From Haliotis asinina (lineage: Eukaryota; Mollusca; Gastropoda; Lepetellida; Haliotidae): a stretch of DNA of 64,000 nucleotides. The DNA lies in assembly GCF_037392515.1 (NCBI RefSeq), contig NC_090280.1, forward strand, positions 27,657,118 through 27,721,117. The letters are read 5' to 3'. The stretch's first letter is position 1. Each line of letters begins with the position of its first letter. Positions 23,699 through 36,210 of the stretch are shown one piece after another. Below the pieces are notes generated by a model. The model was given only the letters and a program-made list of their open reading frames with translations, was not told where the DNA came from and made no database searches. The position numbers and the translations under genes are program-made.

Positions 23699-24570
23699 TG
23701 TACCCCTCTGATAAGTGTGATGTTCAGAGCTTACAAACGATACTCTCCATCAAACGAATCGCCTCACATTATTCATACGTAGCTCTGAAAATGGAGTTAT
23801 TTCACGCTGTTGTATCATGTTTCCAAACGAAATGCCACTGATAATGATAAATAGACGACCATACATATTATTTGATATCATTTAAGAAAATATTTTACTT
23901 GATAAGCGTAGGCTTCATCTATGACCTCAGTTTCTGGGTGTCATTGTAGTGAGTGCCTCTGGTTGACTGGTGTTGAAAGAGTTTGTTTTAACAAATAATG
24001 TGATGATCATGATATGCAGTACAATAATAGTATTAATGATATTATTCAAGTGTCTGGGGCCCCCATTTTCATGTCCAGGACCCGTGAAAATTATATTAAA
24101 GCAAGAATTCAAGGGACCCTCAAGTACAGGACTCAAAGTAAATCTGTTTTTATATATCTTTTTGGCCTTTGAACATGTTAAAACGGAGAATGTGTTAATA
24201 TATATCGCATGTTTAAGAAATGCCATCCGTTTTTGCTGTAGTAGACAGGAATATGAAATGTGACATCAACTGTCAGTGTATTTATGAGCGTATGTCCCGG
24301 GAAATGGGCATGTTTGACAGTAGACATGGTAAGATAGGTGGCATATTCCCAGACTGCTCAGTAAGTGTATTCGATGAATCCCTGTCTCCTTATGCACAAT
24401 GTAGGATGGTTTAGTCAGGTCGCTATGTTTTGTTGTCATAATAGTAGTTGGGTGGAAGTAGGGGAAAAAGATCTGAAGGGGTTTTGCAGACAAGCAGTCA
24501 GACCATTACAGTCTGAATATTAATGCATGCCCTTTCCATTTTGTGCCCTGCATATACTCACGAGAGATGT
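23699..24570. other. Intron-like DNA without recognised elements
   Basis: Open frames of about 100 residues occur on both strands (23,927-24,263), but they overlap each other and show no recognisable domain. No repeat seen. Confidence 0.35.
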
Positions 24571-24715
24571 GGGGTGGTTGGGTATGCTAGGCTTTTGCTT
24601 TGGCCTTTCACTCCGAAGACCCGGGTGGGTTCGAAGCCCCACATTGGTACAGTGTGTGAAACCCATTTCTTGTGTCGCTCGTCATTATCACTGGAATAGC
24701 CAAAAGTGTAAAACC
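24571..24715 (+). repeat. SINE-A copy
   Basis: Sense copy: ggtatgctaggcttttgctt, ccgaagacccgggtgggttc, cattggtacagtgtgtgaaa, then ctggaatagccaaaagtg. Confidence 0.82.
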
Positions 24716-24748
24716 ACTCTCTCTATCTCTCTCTCTCTCTCTCTCTCT
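24716..24748 (+). repeat. (TC)n microsatellite
   Basis: About 33 bp of nearly perfect tc dinucleotides in place of the usual (CTCA)n end of the SINE-A upstream, probably expanded from that tail. Confidence 0.9.
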
Positions 24749-25084
24749 GTCACTATGTTTGTAATCAGAAGTAACTTAGGGTTCTTGGGTTTTCTGAGTT
24801 CCTTTGTTTTTTCTATAGAAGATGTCCTCATTCAATGAGATTGTCTAGATTAGAAAGTATAGTGTGTTTGCTAATGGTATTGATACCTGCTCAGGAGTTA
24901 ATGACGTGTGTAGTGGAGACTCCTTGACCTAATGAATATTCATGACCTGTGAAAGGCTTAGCCCTTCGCAGCGCTAAGATGATCGTAACTCCTATACTTT
25001 AACATAGACCTGCGCCTGTTTTAGCGCTACATTTTCTTCGAGGAACATGGCCCAGGTCTCATAATATTGAGCCTATAGTGTGGA

Positions 25085-25210
25085 GGTTTTATGCCGCTTT
25101 TTGCCATATTTTAGCACATTGGTTTTACTCATTGTATCCATGTTTGTAAATCGAACCCAGAGTGTTTGACGGGATGAGCAAACACTTTAACCACTAGGCT
25201 ATACCACTAC
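25085..25210 (-). repeat. SINE-A copy
   Basis: Reverse copy: gttttatgccgctttttgcc, tgtaaatcgaacccagagtg, aacactttaaccactaggct. Confidence 0.82.
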
Positions 25211-25966
25211 CATGCAGAGCTAAGGTACCCAGACTGACAGCATTTCAGAAATGGTGGTCAGTGCTAGCACCAGCAGCTATGTGTGTAATGTAAGTTATAC
25301 TTAGAGTAAATTTACCAGTATATCCTGATAGTTCACATCTGGGAAGTACAAAAAGAGTTAAAAAGACAGATGTATCAGTAAAAATCAAGTCAAAGAACAT
25401 GTGACAGGCAGATGAGGGCTAGAAATCAATTGTATTTGTACTAGTCTTTAGAAATATATTGCTGCTGTGTTGCTGAAAAGTAGTTGTGAAGGAAATATTA
25501 TTATTCCCTGCCACGTGTTTAGCACTCAATGTAGTATTTGACTCCACACTTTTGTAAGAAAGGGAATAAGTAAAGAATGGTGGCCTACTTTCTTTTCATA
25601 TTTAGTATCTAGGTAGGTCAGTAGGTTCATCACAATATGAAAAAGGTGCTGGTCAGGTTTGGAGACCTTGACCTTCATTTCAAGGTCACAAGGGGACTTA
25701 AACGTTTTACCCTTGTTAGTGAGATACCTCAAGAACCAGTTGCTGGATTTTTTTTCACATTTGACATCAAACTTTATCTCGGGATGACATAGGACCCAGT
25801 CGAATTTGGTGACCTTCACATAATTTTCAAGGTGACTGTTGACACTTTGAAGGTTACAGCATGAAGTATAATTTGATAATGTGCAGTGGGGGATTATGTA
25901 ACCTTAGCAACAAAGTTTGTTTGTCCTTCCTCTTGTTATTGTATTGTTATTGTTTATGAGGTCATC
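25211..25966. other. Intron-like DNA without recognised elements
   Basis: No exon or repeat recognised. The minus strand carries a 97-residue frame (25,526-25,819) without a recognisable domain. Confidence 0.3.
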
Positions 25967-26036
25967 TGGGGTAGCATGGTGATTAATGTGTTCACTCATC
26001 ATGCTGAAGACTAAAGTCACTCGCTCCAATTTATGA
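25967..26036 (+). repeat. SINE-A 5' fragment
   Basis: Only the tRNA-like head is recognisable: ggggtagcatggtgattaat, gtgttcactcatcatgctga, agac. Confidence 0.6.
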
Positions 26037-26197
26037 CAAGATTTAGACAATGTTGGATCATGTTATTTCATGGTCACTGCATCTGTGCTTGTTCTCAACT
26101 GCCTTAGAAGAATACAACCCAACTATTAGTGGACTTGCATGTGTGTTTTGAAAGCTGACTTGTGAGGTTATGGATCATTATTTTTTTTTGTTTTCAG

Positions 26198-26249
26198 ATA
26201 CAAGCAATGACAGAATTCCAGGTGGTTAAAGTATAATCCTGTCAGTTTG
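26198..26249 (+). other. Candidate 52-nt non-coding exon (5' UTR of VANGL)
   Basis: A T-rich tract and ttttcag acceptor end at 26,197; a good donor, gtgagt, starts at 26,250. The 52 bases between them hold a short upstream frame (ATG at 26,206, nine codons, TAA). The orientation agrees with the T-rich strand and the VANGL gene. It could be an alternative 5' UTR exon, but splice-like sites also occur by chance in DNA of this length. Confidence 0.3.
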
Positions 26250-26376
26250 GTGAGTTGATTCCTTCATTTTGCTTAGCAAACACATTCCGTGTACAATGTT
26301 GCTCTAATATTATGCTGAAGACCAACTGGACATTGAGGTGGAATTAGTACCCAGTAGCTATAACTGTAGCCATAAC

Positions 26377-26490
26377 AGGGTAGACAGATGGTTAAGGCGT
26401 TCACTTGTCTCACCAGACACCTGGGTTTGATTCTCCACATAGGTACCAAGTATGAAGCCCATTCCAGATGTCTTGTGCAGTGATATTGAA
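26377..26490 (+). repeat. SINE-A copy, tail missing
   Basis: Sense copy: ggtagacagatggttaaggc, gggtttgattctccacatag, gtatgaagcccattccagat; ends at gtgatattgaagg. Confidence 0.8.
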
Positions 26491-27164
26491 GGTCTAGTCA
26501 GTTTTCTCCCTTTTAGTGAAGCATGGTTACATGTTCACTGTGTTTCCTTTACCACTACTGATGCTAAAGGCAACAACACATTTTGTTGGTCAAAGATACA
26601 CAACTGTAAAACCTCCAATTTATTTTGGAAATGATTACAAATTTTATTCTAGGAGGGGAAAATGCACTGCATGGTTTCAATACAGACCCTGGATTTTTAG
26701 TCATTTACTTAAAATGGGCTTATATGAGTCACACATTTTATCAGCTCCTAAATATCACAAATGGCTCCTGAAATTGTTGCGCTCCTATCACAATTCGCTA
26801 AGAAGCTGGGGTAATGCAGCGTTATGGGGCTTCATCTGACAGGGAATTCCTTGCTAACTTATTGCCAGCCTTTAAGTAATAGGAAAGTTCCACTTGCACT
26901 GCCATATCTGCCACAGGGGATTCGTACTCTTGACAAGGGCAGGTTGGTCTCCCTGGAAAACTCTTGTATTCACAAGCCATGGAAGAGTGCCTATAGTCAT
27001 ATGAGAACATTGGTTATAATTTTCAGTAGTGTTAATATTTTGGGGGGATATATAAAGCAAATCTGGATTAATAATGCTTTGAAAATTATTAGTCAAGGCA
27101 ATTCAAAGAACAAAGAATGGGGCCCAGACACCCAGTTGTCCGACTTCCATTTTTTGTTGAAGAC

Positions 27165-27319
27165 ATGGTGGCTTAGTGGGTTAGATGACTGACTTTGTGT
27201 GCTGGCAGTGAAGTGACCGAATCTGGGAGAATGGGTTCAAATACCAGATATGACTCAACCCAACAAAAGTACTAGATTCTGTACTTCATTGAGTAAGTGT
27301 AATCCATGTATGATGTGTT
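27165..27319 (+). repeat. SINE-C copy
   Basis: Sense copy: tggtggcttagtgggttaga, ctttgtgtgctggcagtgaa, gggttcaaataccag (B-box-like), gtactagattctgtacttca. Confidence 0.8.
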
Positions 27320-27685
27320 TCATTTAAGGCATTCTTAACCAGTAAAAAAATGTTGAACTTTCTAGTGATATTTTGTGTAACTACAAAGGTTCACTCACCA
27401 GACCCATCTGGTGCACCCACTAACTTTTCTGCTATTATTTCTTCTTCCTAAATGAATCTTATAATTGGAAAACAATTTGTCAGACGTTCCTGCTTTATAT
27501 AATTTATTGGGATTAATTCAGTGGCTTAAAGCTGAAATATCCAATTGTCAGTCAGCTGATTAGAGCAGAACTGGACCCCTGCTGGGAGCGAGGGTTACAA
27601 TAGGTCCGTAGCAGAGTATGCTAGCTGAACGAGGTGACTTAATGGATTGGGATGTCATGCTTCATGATCTGGATGATTGGCACCA

Positions 27686-28060
27686 TGATTGTGTGGATCA
27701 TTGGTCAAAATATTGATCACTATATTCAATGGTCATATTGATCATGTAATTCATTGGTCATATTGATCACATGATTCAATGGTTAACTTATAGTAACAAT
27801 AACTGGATTCAATGATCGTGTTGATTTTTTTATCTATAGTTAAAACGGGGTAGTGTAGTGGTTAAGGTGTCCGCTCGTCACACAGACGACTTGTTTTGAT
27901 TCCCTACATAGGTACCATGTTTGAAGCCCATTCTTGGTGTCCTTGTGATTTGGGTGGAGTATTCCTAAAAGCAGTGTACAGCTCGATAACATGATTCAAT
28001 GGTTGAAATATTGATGCCCTGATTCCATTGTTATAATACTGATTACTCAATGCAGTGGGT
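27686..28060 (+). repeat. 25-bp minisatellite split by a SINE-A
   Basis: Units resembling tattgatcacatgattcaat plus ggtca start at 27,711, 27,736 and 27,761, exactly 25 bp apart, with decayed units before and after. Similar units (catgattcaatggttgaaat, attgatgccctgattccatt) recur after 27,985, beyond the SINE at 27,846-27,980. Confidence 0.7.
27846..27980 (+). repeat. SINE-A copy inside the minisatellite
   Basis: Sense copy: ggggtagtgtagtggttaag, ccgctcgtcacacagacgac, ttttgattccctacataggt, gaagcccattcttggtgtcc. Confidence 0.87.
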
Positions 28061-29885
28061 ATAATTTCAACTGGATTCACCAGTCATTCATCTATGACTG
28101 AGTTGTTTGTTGTCTGATTGAGTCTAATTATTGGCAGCCATCATAAAACTTAAATATTTATAAATGCATCTTTTATTAGGATTATAGTTTTCAGTTTGTA
28201 CCAAGACATTTCTTGAAAGAGAACAACACTTTCACTCTTTTAGTTAATGTATATTTCTTAAAGATCATTTAGTAGTTGACACTGAATAGTGTATATTGGG
28301 TTAAGAACATATAAACCAGTACTGTAATCTGTTTAACCGTTCTTAGAAGTGTGCTGTGGATGTAACGAATCACATTAGTGAGTACATGGAACATACACTA
28401 AGACAAGTGTTGCACGAGGTGTGATGCAGGTACTACTATGGCATTATCTAGACTTGGTCCATACAGAATGGTTGATGCTTCACACATGGAGTCTGTTTTC
28501 ACATTCTACTCCCAACATCACTCCTACCCCATAATCTGATTATCCTGTCAAGTAATTTATAAGGTGTGACAAAATGGGACCACCTTTTGTCTATTCTTGT
28601 TCCTGGTGTGAACACAATTCTCAGTACCACCAGAGGGGGCGTACTACAATCTGTGTTTTTGTTATCAGCAACTTAGCTTTGTCAAGAATGAAAATTGTAT
28701 TCTTGCCTTGTGCTCTTAGTGTAATAGTGAAAAAAGCAATATTCCTTACATGAATAATATATAACCATGGATACTAGGGTGTGAAGTTCAATATTCTGCC
28801 AATATTATTATTGATATTATTAATATTCTTACTTCCTGTAACACAATCACATTTTTATCACGTGTTATTTAGAACACTTTAGATAACTGCCTGCCAGTGC
28901 CAGTCGTTATTTTGTAATAAAAAATTCTCAGAACCACACAAAGTATAATCTCATTATTTTTATACCTCACAAATTTGAGTTTATCATTAATTTTGTTCTA
29001 AATTACTGTTGACACGACCCCTGGTAGTGAAAGGTGCCTCCTTGACCATAGTGTTGTGTGGCTACTCAAGTCATTATGCTGACAGCTGATTGGCTGATCA
29101 ATGTTGCAGGCAGCCATCTTGACAGAGGGGCACTTTGTGCAGGGTTAGTCAGACTTAGAATATCCCACGGGGAATTCAATTCCAAATTGTATCCTCAGCA
29201 AGACACCATTCTCAAGAGCTGTCAAACAAACCTAAAACTGTAGAGGTAATTATGTTTGTTGTGACAGTACCAAGTGACCTTTTCTGCAGTACCCATTTAC
29301 CCAGAGTACAAAGTTTCCCTGAAGGTTTTTGAAACCACCTTTTGCATTCCTGAATCAATTCGACAAATAAAATGTTTTGTGGGTGATCACTGAAAATGCC
29401 CATGCACTAAAAAGAACTTTCAATAAAAAGCAGCCGAGAGACTTTCTTCGTTTTCAGACACCCTTGTAATCAAGACTTGAGTTTCAGGGTTTGTATAGCA
29501 AGGTATTTCCAATACAGATATGACCAAAGACTTTCATGGTTTCTGTCTGTCTATCTGTCTGTCTGTTTGATCCAAAATCCAGCTGGACTCGATGGCTAGG
29601 TTTTCATCTAGACAACTGGAGTTCATTTCCCAGTTTGCTCGGAGTATGTTTACACATTTCCCAGCGCCATATGATCATGCTGGTGAGTTTACAAAAGTGC
29701 CAGTCGTCAGAAACATTCATCACATGAGGCTCTCCTCCCTCCGACAAACCCTGATATAACTGGAAGCATTAGACCAGTCTCTCAATCCTTGACTTGACAT
29801 TTGCTACATTCTTGATATCTGTTGAAAAAATTAAAGAGGATACTAGTAAAAACAAAAATGCGACTCCTGAATTTTAGATTCTCAG
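28061..29885. other. Intron-like DNA with a ctgt microsatellite
   Basis: Contains a short (CTGT/CTAT)n run at about 29,543-29,567 and a moderately GC-richer, unique-looking patch at 29,030-29,240. No coding exon recognised. Confidence 0.35.
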
Positions 29886-29946
29886 GCTTCAGTGTTTGAA
29901 GCCCATTTTTTGTTTTTTCTGACTGATACTGCTCACTCACTCACTC
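29886..29946 (+). repeat. SINE-A 3' fragment
   Basis: gcttcagtgtttgaagccca, then tgctcactcactcactc; the head is absent. Confidence 0.65.
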
Positions 29947-30792
29947 TTGATTCTCTCAGTCGATTTTCTGGCACAAGAGAGGGTACAGGTAACTGGAAAG
30001 TAGATTCGTAATGTTCAGCTGTTCATTTCATAATAGGTAATGAAGACGAATAGAATTTCAGTTTTCTTGAAATTTAGCAGGAGGATCAATTTCAGGAACA
30101 CAGATGTAAATATCAGCAACCCAGCACACTTAAGCTGTATTGCTGCTAATAAAAGAACAAGGTTGAAATGTTTGCAGATTCCCATTGTTGGATAAAGTGG
30201 ATGCAGGAATAAAGATTTTTTATATTACCGTATATATTGTCTGTTACTACACTGAAAGTAGACAGTATTGTAAGACATTGAAATCTGTAGAAAAAAATGG
30301 TAAGTTTCTGCTTCCATGGAAATATTGCCAAAATAAATGGACAGAGTAAGGCACTACATACAAAATGGTTCATGTATGCTGCTGTGGTGGTATGCTGGGC
30401 CAGCGATGTTGGAGTGTGTGGCCATGACAAGTTTGATGAAGATGACTCATCGCACATCACTGCTCGATCAAACCAGATCAGCTTGCTTCCCAAAGTCTTC
30501 ATTCTTCATTTATGTGCAGGAGAAAGTTCACCCGCGTTCTAGATTGACTGAAGGGATACTTTTTTAAAATGAATTTATTTTCTACTTTTGTTTTGGCAAG
30601 TTAAGAAAATGCTGATTCAGCATCAATTTTCATAGAAATTGTGTTTGGATCTCGTCAAGGGGATGTTTTCAACTTCTTTACAGCATTAGCTCTCATGGAT
30701 GAATATTCAGTGGCTTCTACACAAGCCTCACATAAAGAATATCACTGTCGAAGTGAATAAAATAGATTTCATTGTCTTAAGTCTTGCTTTTG

Positions 30793-30948
30793 GGTGAATG
30801 AGTGGGTATGATTTGACACAATAGTTCGGCTGTATCGGTGGAAGGGAAGGGTGGGGGACACCAGAAATAGGCTTCACACATTGAACCCATTTTAGGAATC
30901 AAATGAACAGTGTGATGAGCAAAGCTTTAACAACTAGGCTACCCCACT
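30793..30948 (-). repeat. SINE-A copy, diverged tail
   Basis: Reverse copy: gggggacaccagaaataggc, ttcacacattgaacccattt, then gctttaacaactaggctacc at the 5' end. Confidence 0.78.
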
Positions 30949-32470
30949 GGCTGTGGTCTTTTGAATATTGTAGTGTTGAGATCAGTATATACAAATCTCT
31001 TTCCTTAGATGGTGGTTTTAACAGAGATGCGAACCCATACAATTTGATTGTATTTGTTTTTTTAAAAAAAGCACAAAATGCACAACTGCAGTGATGGTCA
31101 AAACATACAAATTTTTAAAAAATATACTTCCAATTGAATTATCAAATAGCACACGTACCATGCACAATAATTTCAACCACATTTTATTCAGGATGAACCT
31201 ATATGTGGATATTTACTACTGATTTCATAAGTTCTTACATTATCCATTCATTTTTATTAAATATTAGTGTTATTTGGAAAAGTTGATAATTTTAGCACAA
31301 AAATACTAATTTTTGCATCAACGATACCACTTGTGCTAAATTAGGGTTGATATATTGGTTATAAGCATCAACAGTCATAAAACTTGACTCATTTGGTAAT
31401 TGTATATGTTCACAAAAAGCACAGCAGTGTCAAAAGAGGCTCAAATGCCTCTATTGAAAGATTCAGGAATACAATCAGCCACCGTAATAAATAAGAAATT
31501 GTCAGCATCAAATGAACAGACATTGATTCTTTTCCATGTGACACAGCAGTGGATAAAAATATATCAGGGTCACCAGAGATACATGTTGCTTTGAAGTGAC
31601 CAGATTTTGAACCAGTTTGAAAGACAAGATTTGTATGACTAAAACGACTTTGAACCTTGTGATCGTCCAGATGAAATTTCAATTGCTTTGTTGACCCCAT
31701 CTTGGCAAGGTGGGTCCCGCGGGAGGACAGACTCTTTGCCAGCTTGGATGCAGGTGTAGATGGGGTCGACAGGGCGGCTAGTCGACCACAAATTCAAATG
31801 CAAACGTTTCCTAATCCCTTGCTACCTGTGCCTTGTGTGCACAACTGTCTGTGAACAAGGTGAAGGTCGACTGAATACAAAGGTTTTCAATCTCCTAGCT
31901 TATGTGTGTCTAAAATACATGGGGGATTTAAGCTGTCATAGGTCTGTTAGTTAGGTGATGTATAGGATGCCAAGGTTAGTGGTAGTAGAGGAGGATAGTA
32001 ATTTCATTCATCAGATGTACCTTGTCTATAGAGGTACGAGCATAAGTAACATGCAATATTTAATCAGGTATTGATTTATGATCAATTGTTTGAAAAATAA
32101 CAGTGGCTGTTGTGATATTTTTGTTGTCAAGTCGTTGGTTAGGGGAGCGTGTTGCGTGATAGATTTTGGTGTCAGAGGGCCCTGTCTATTGTCTCAACAC
32201 ATCTATGCATTGAGGTAGTGGCTCAGGTAATAGAGAGGACCTGTTGGACTTGGACCTGCTAGCATATTTCCTCAGTCATATCAGAGGTTTGGGGCAGTGA
32301 ATATGTTGTAATTCCGCCATCCCTGTTTATTTATTCCACTTCACTTAATACTGAGGTGTTTTCTCCAGCAAGCTAATAGTGAATAAGGTTTATGCATTAC
32401 TGTTGTATAGTGAGTTAATATTAGAGGGTGATTATTGATGTTCAAACTATTGCAGTTTTCTCAGCTTTGA
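30949..32470. other. Intron-like DNA with one GC-rich patch
   Basis: AT-rich except for 31,690-31,790, which holds stacked inverted repeats. No exon or SINE recognised. Confidence 0.35.
31693..31787. repeat. GC-rich cluster of inverted repeats
   Basis: Three inverted repeats are packed into 95 bp. gaccccatct + tggcaa (31,693-31,708) pairs with ttgcca (31,736-31,741) and agatggggtc (31,758-31,767). Between these lies a perfect palindrome, tcccgcggga (31,715-31,724). Overlapping the right arm, ggtcgac (31,764-31,770) pairs with gtcgacc (31,781-31,787). The patch is CpG-rich within AT-rich DNA. It may be a protein-binding site or a remnant of a foldback element. Confidence 0.65.
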
Positions 32471-32632
32471 GGGACGGTTGGGTAGCCCAATTGTTAAAGC
32501 ATTCGCCCATCACACAGAAGACACGGGTTCGATTCCCCAAATGGGTACAGTGTGTGAAGTCCATTTCTGGTGTCCACTGCCGTGATCTTGCTGGAACATT
32601 GCTACAAGTGGTGTGAAACCATATTCATTCAC
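32471..32632 (+). repeat. SINE-A copy, well preserved
   Basis: Sense copy with a good B box: ggtagcccaattgttaaagc, cgggttcgattccccaaatg, gtccatttctggtgtccact, gctacaagtggtgtgaaacc. Confidence 0.92.
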
Positions 32633-34398
32633 TAAACAATAGATCCAGAATAATTCTTGCCACCATGTTTTCTGTGTTGGATGGTGGGTAAGGCATTCTC
32701 TTTTCACTCAAGGAAACGGATTTGCTTCCCCACTAATTGTGACAGTGCATGTCTTTGCCTTAACTGGTAGTAATACTGTTGAACAGTCCTCAGCTCAAAT
32801 ATTCTCTAGTTAAGTGTGGGCTAGGCCTGAGCAATCGATCCATCTGAAATCAAGTCTTGTGAAGTGCTGTGCTCTGCGAACACGACTTTCGCTTCATTTC
32901 GTGATTACCTTCAGTCTAGAATCAAATTGATTCATTTAATGGAGACAGAAAAAAACCCCACATTGAATGAAAATTTAATTTTCACTGGAGACAGCAACCA
33001 AGGAAACGCAGGATAATCACTGGCACCAAGTTACTCCTAGCTGACAATGATCCACTACTGTATCATTGTGTGTCATTGTATGGACCTACCTGACAGCATA
33101 CAGAACTCAGTCCAATAGTTTCTTGCTACACTGTCTGTCAAAGGGTGTGTTCGCCAAAAGGATGATAGATTAGTCTTAAAACTGTTCTGTCAGCTTCTCA
33201 CAGACCAAGAAGCTCAAAGAAATTGCACCAAATCAAACGCTGTTTAGGAAATTAGTGTTTTTAATGAAATCTCTTGTGATCATCTTATTCTCAGGATGTG
33301 GTTGGGATGTAATTTACTGGGATTTCTTTCTTCAAGTCTGAGACTAGAACTTGAATGATGCATGCTGGGATAAAGTGGTAAAAAGCCAAAATTCTTGTTG
33401 CATGTTTATAGTATATTTAGCCCCTGCAGATAGCGTCTGTGTTTGATTGACGATATCATGTGTACATGTAGATAAAAGTGATTTACTGCCATGGTTACAA
33501 ATTGAAAATATTTTTCAGCTGACAATTTCATTTGACTAGTATCAGAAAGGTTGCCATGGTTACTTGCATTTTACAACTGAGAGAATATAGCAGTCTGTCC
33601 TTTCAGCACTTCTGCAGGAATACATTTATTGGGTGATCAGAAATCAAATCCAGATTTTCAGCTGAAAGATGGGCGATTTAAAACTATTACTCTAACCCAT
33701 GTTAAAAAAATATATAAAAAAAGGATCCCGGTGACTTTTTTGGTGGGGTGGGGTGGGGAGGAGTGTATGATTCTAAGATTCAGTATATATTTTTTCTACA
33801 AGAGAAAATGCAAGTTTGACACTCAAAATGTGCATGAATTTTTCACACATGTAAGTTTTGATTTTCTATGGTAGGAAATGGGTAAATTGACACAGACTAT
33901 TAAGTGCATTTTCCCTTCATCCACATACCCCCTCCCCATTCCAATACCACACCACACACCCACAACCTCACACACCCACAACCTCACACACCCTGCTTAC
34001 AACCAACCAGCATTGTTTGGGTAGTATCTGTCGTGCTGGTCAACTAATACAACATAGAACTAGAGCCATAGAAACATTAATTTCAATCCAGGCTGACAAG
34101 CGGAAACATCCAAATTGTTTTGTAATAGTCATGCCATTAATATACCCATGTAATTAGACCTGGGAACAGATTATACAAGTTTGTTGCTGGCCACTGTTCG
34201 GGATGTTCATCCAGTGTTAAAATGCAGTGGTAGCTTAGTGGGTAGTGTCAAGGGTTTTATTCTTCGATCAAGATGAAACGTTAAGGTTCCGTTGCTGGTA
34301 TTGGCCATGGCACAGATATCAGGTTTTACATGTTCAGAGTGAGCACATCCCAGTTTGTTGTTTATATGTTAGTCTTGTACTGGTTTCTTGAGAATTTG
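32633..34398. other. Intron-like DNA; CA-rich tract
   Basis: A C/A-rich low-complexity tract with repeated cacacaccca and cacaacctca lies at about 33,938-33,993. A possible degraded tRNA-like head (gtggtagcttagtgggtagt) lies at 34,228. Nothing else recognised. Confidence 0.35.
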
Positions 34399-34533
34399 GA
34401 GTGGGGTGGTTAAAGCATTCGCTCATCATGCCGAAGACGCGGGTTCGATTCCCTACATAGGTACAATGTTATGGTTTCCCCCACCATGATATTGCTGGAA
34501 TATTGCTTGAAGCAGAGTAAGACTCACTCACTC
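34399..34533 (+). repeat. SINE-A copy
   Basis: Sense copy: ggggtggttaaagcattcgc, gcgggttcgattccctacat, gatattgctggaatattgct, ending ctcactcactc. A second tail fragment (tgttgctggagtatgagcga, then ctcactcactc) lies at 34,612-34,659. Confidence 0.9.
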
Positions 34534-34659
34534 TTTTGAAATGTACAGAAATAATCTACCCCACAACATCCAGAATGGAAGTGTGGAGGAGACAAAGCTC
34601 CACCGTTCATGTGTTGCTGGAGTATGAGCGATGTAAAATCATATTCACTCACTCACTCC

Positions 34660-36070
34660 AGGTGAGAAATTCAGAGGAAATCTAGACTTGACTAATTTGG
34701 AGCTTTAGCATTGCAGGGAAAGCTAGGCAGTAGGGAAAATAATGTGGTTCATTGACTGTAGGACACACTAGTTGTCTTTTAGAGTGTGAAACTTAAGCTC
34801 TTAGGGTTAACAGTTTAATGCAAAGTCTCGGAAAATACAAAATTTTTAGGAACTAAGAACTCCATGTGTTTTAATTTGAATGGTTTGCAAAAAGAGTCGA
34901 TCAGTTTATCATCGAATTGACTTGACACCAGTCCGAAGTACCGTCACATCTGGCAACAGTTAGCTCGGAGTACTGTATTTGCTAATGTACGTCTGCCGCC
35001 AGGGTAGCATCTCTGTCTAATAAGTCTAATAAGACATTTTATGATCAAAATATTAAGTGCAAAATTTAAAAAGTCTCAGTTAAATGACTGCTTTTTAAAA
35101 AAAATTGAGTTATTCTTGATTCCGTGCTCAGATGCCTTACAGAGTGATTTTTCTTGCAAATGATGTCTTTAATGACACTGGAATGAAATGGACAAAGATG
35201 CTCCTGACAAGTGATGAGACTTCCCCAAGACATTGAGTCATCACCACACCTTTGAAGTGTGCAAGATCTCTAATTAGCCTGTCAATCCCGCCATGTGATA
35301 GAACAGATCTTTGTTGCTCAATAACTGACCGTGAGCCTTGCAAAGACGCCATGACTGCCCCTCCATAAACAGCAATGTCTGCTTCTGGGACAAGAGCAGG
35401 TCTGTATGTGCGCTGGGCCTGTGACTAGGGGATCTGCCAGGCTAATTACCCTGTTTGATCCCCAGCGTCTATAGAGACAGGCGATGAAGGCATGCAGAGG
35501 TCAGCACCATTGTGCTTAGCAGTGAATGGATATAGTCCAGAATTTCATAAATGACCTGTGTTTGAATTTTTGTCCAACAGGGCTGATTTTTTCTAGAGGG
35601 CAGTTGTAATTTTTTGCCCTGAAACAGTAATGAGGTAATCTTGATGAGAATTTTTTAAAATCATTCTCATGCATGTTTTCTTCCCAAGTCCCTCTCTCCA
35701 ACAAATATTTTTCTTCTATCTTGATTCTTTTGTGTGAAGTCTTTTCATCCTTCTACATCAACTTGAAACTGCCCTAGGGGATGAAATATTCAGCAGATCT
35801 CCAGCGGTCTTCTATTTTTGTAGTTCTTCATCTGCACAAGATTTATTCAGTTGAATTTTGCCAAATTTCAGTGTATTGAAGCATTATAAGGATAAAGGAA
35901 TTTTTGCTGTATTTTGTAACAAAATTTTGCAATAGTGTAACATGTAAACTATGTATCTTAAATAGGTAACTCAAATTTAGCATAGTCATGAATAAAGGCT
36001 TGAACTAAATCGGGTATGTTGTACCATCGAATGCATTGTATATCCCAAATGTCAGATTTATGGTTTAATG
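34660..36070. other. Intron-like DNA with a unique-looking GC-richer patch
   Basis: 35,130-35,520 is richer in GC and less simple than its surroundings and contains candidate binding sites such as cacctttgaag (TCF-like) and ctaattag (homeodomain-like). It is a candidate conserved non-coding element; conservation is untested. Confidence 0.3.
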
Positions 36071-36210
36071 ATTGCTAGCCGAGTGGTTAAGGTGTTTGCT
36101 CATCACGCCAAAGACAGGGCTTCAATTTCCCACATGGGGGTACAATGTGTGAAGCACATTTCTGGTGCTAGAATGTTGCTACAAGTGGTGTAAAACTAAA
36201 CTGAAGTCAC
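36071..36210 (+). repeat. SINE-A copy
   Basis: Sense copy: gctagccgagtggttaaggt, cttcaatttcccacat, ggtacaatgtgtgaagcaca, tgttgctacaagtggtgtaa. Confidence 0.87.

Noticed and set aside
26452..27192. Several frames of 60-122 residues on both strands
   Set aside because: They overlap a SINE-A and a SINE-C and lack domains.
32471..32632. tRNA gene
   Set aside because: A- and B-box-like motifs are present, but the body does not form a cloverleaf acceptor stem and the same unit recurs many times with a SINE tail.
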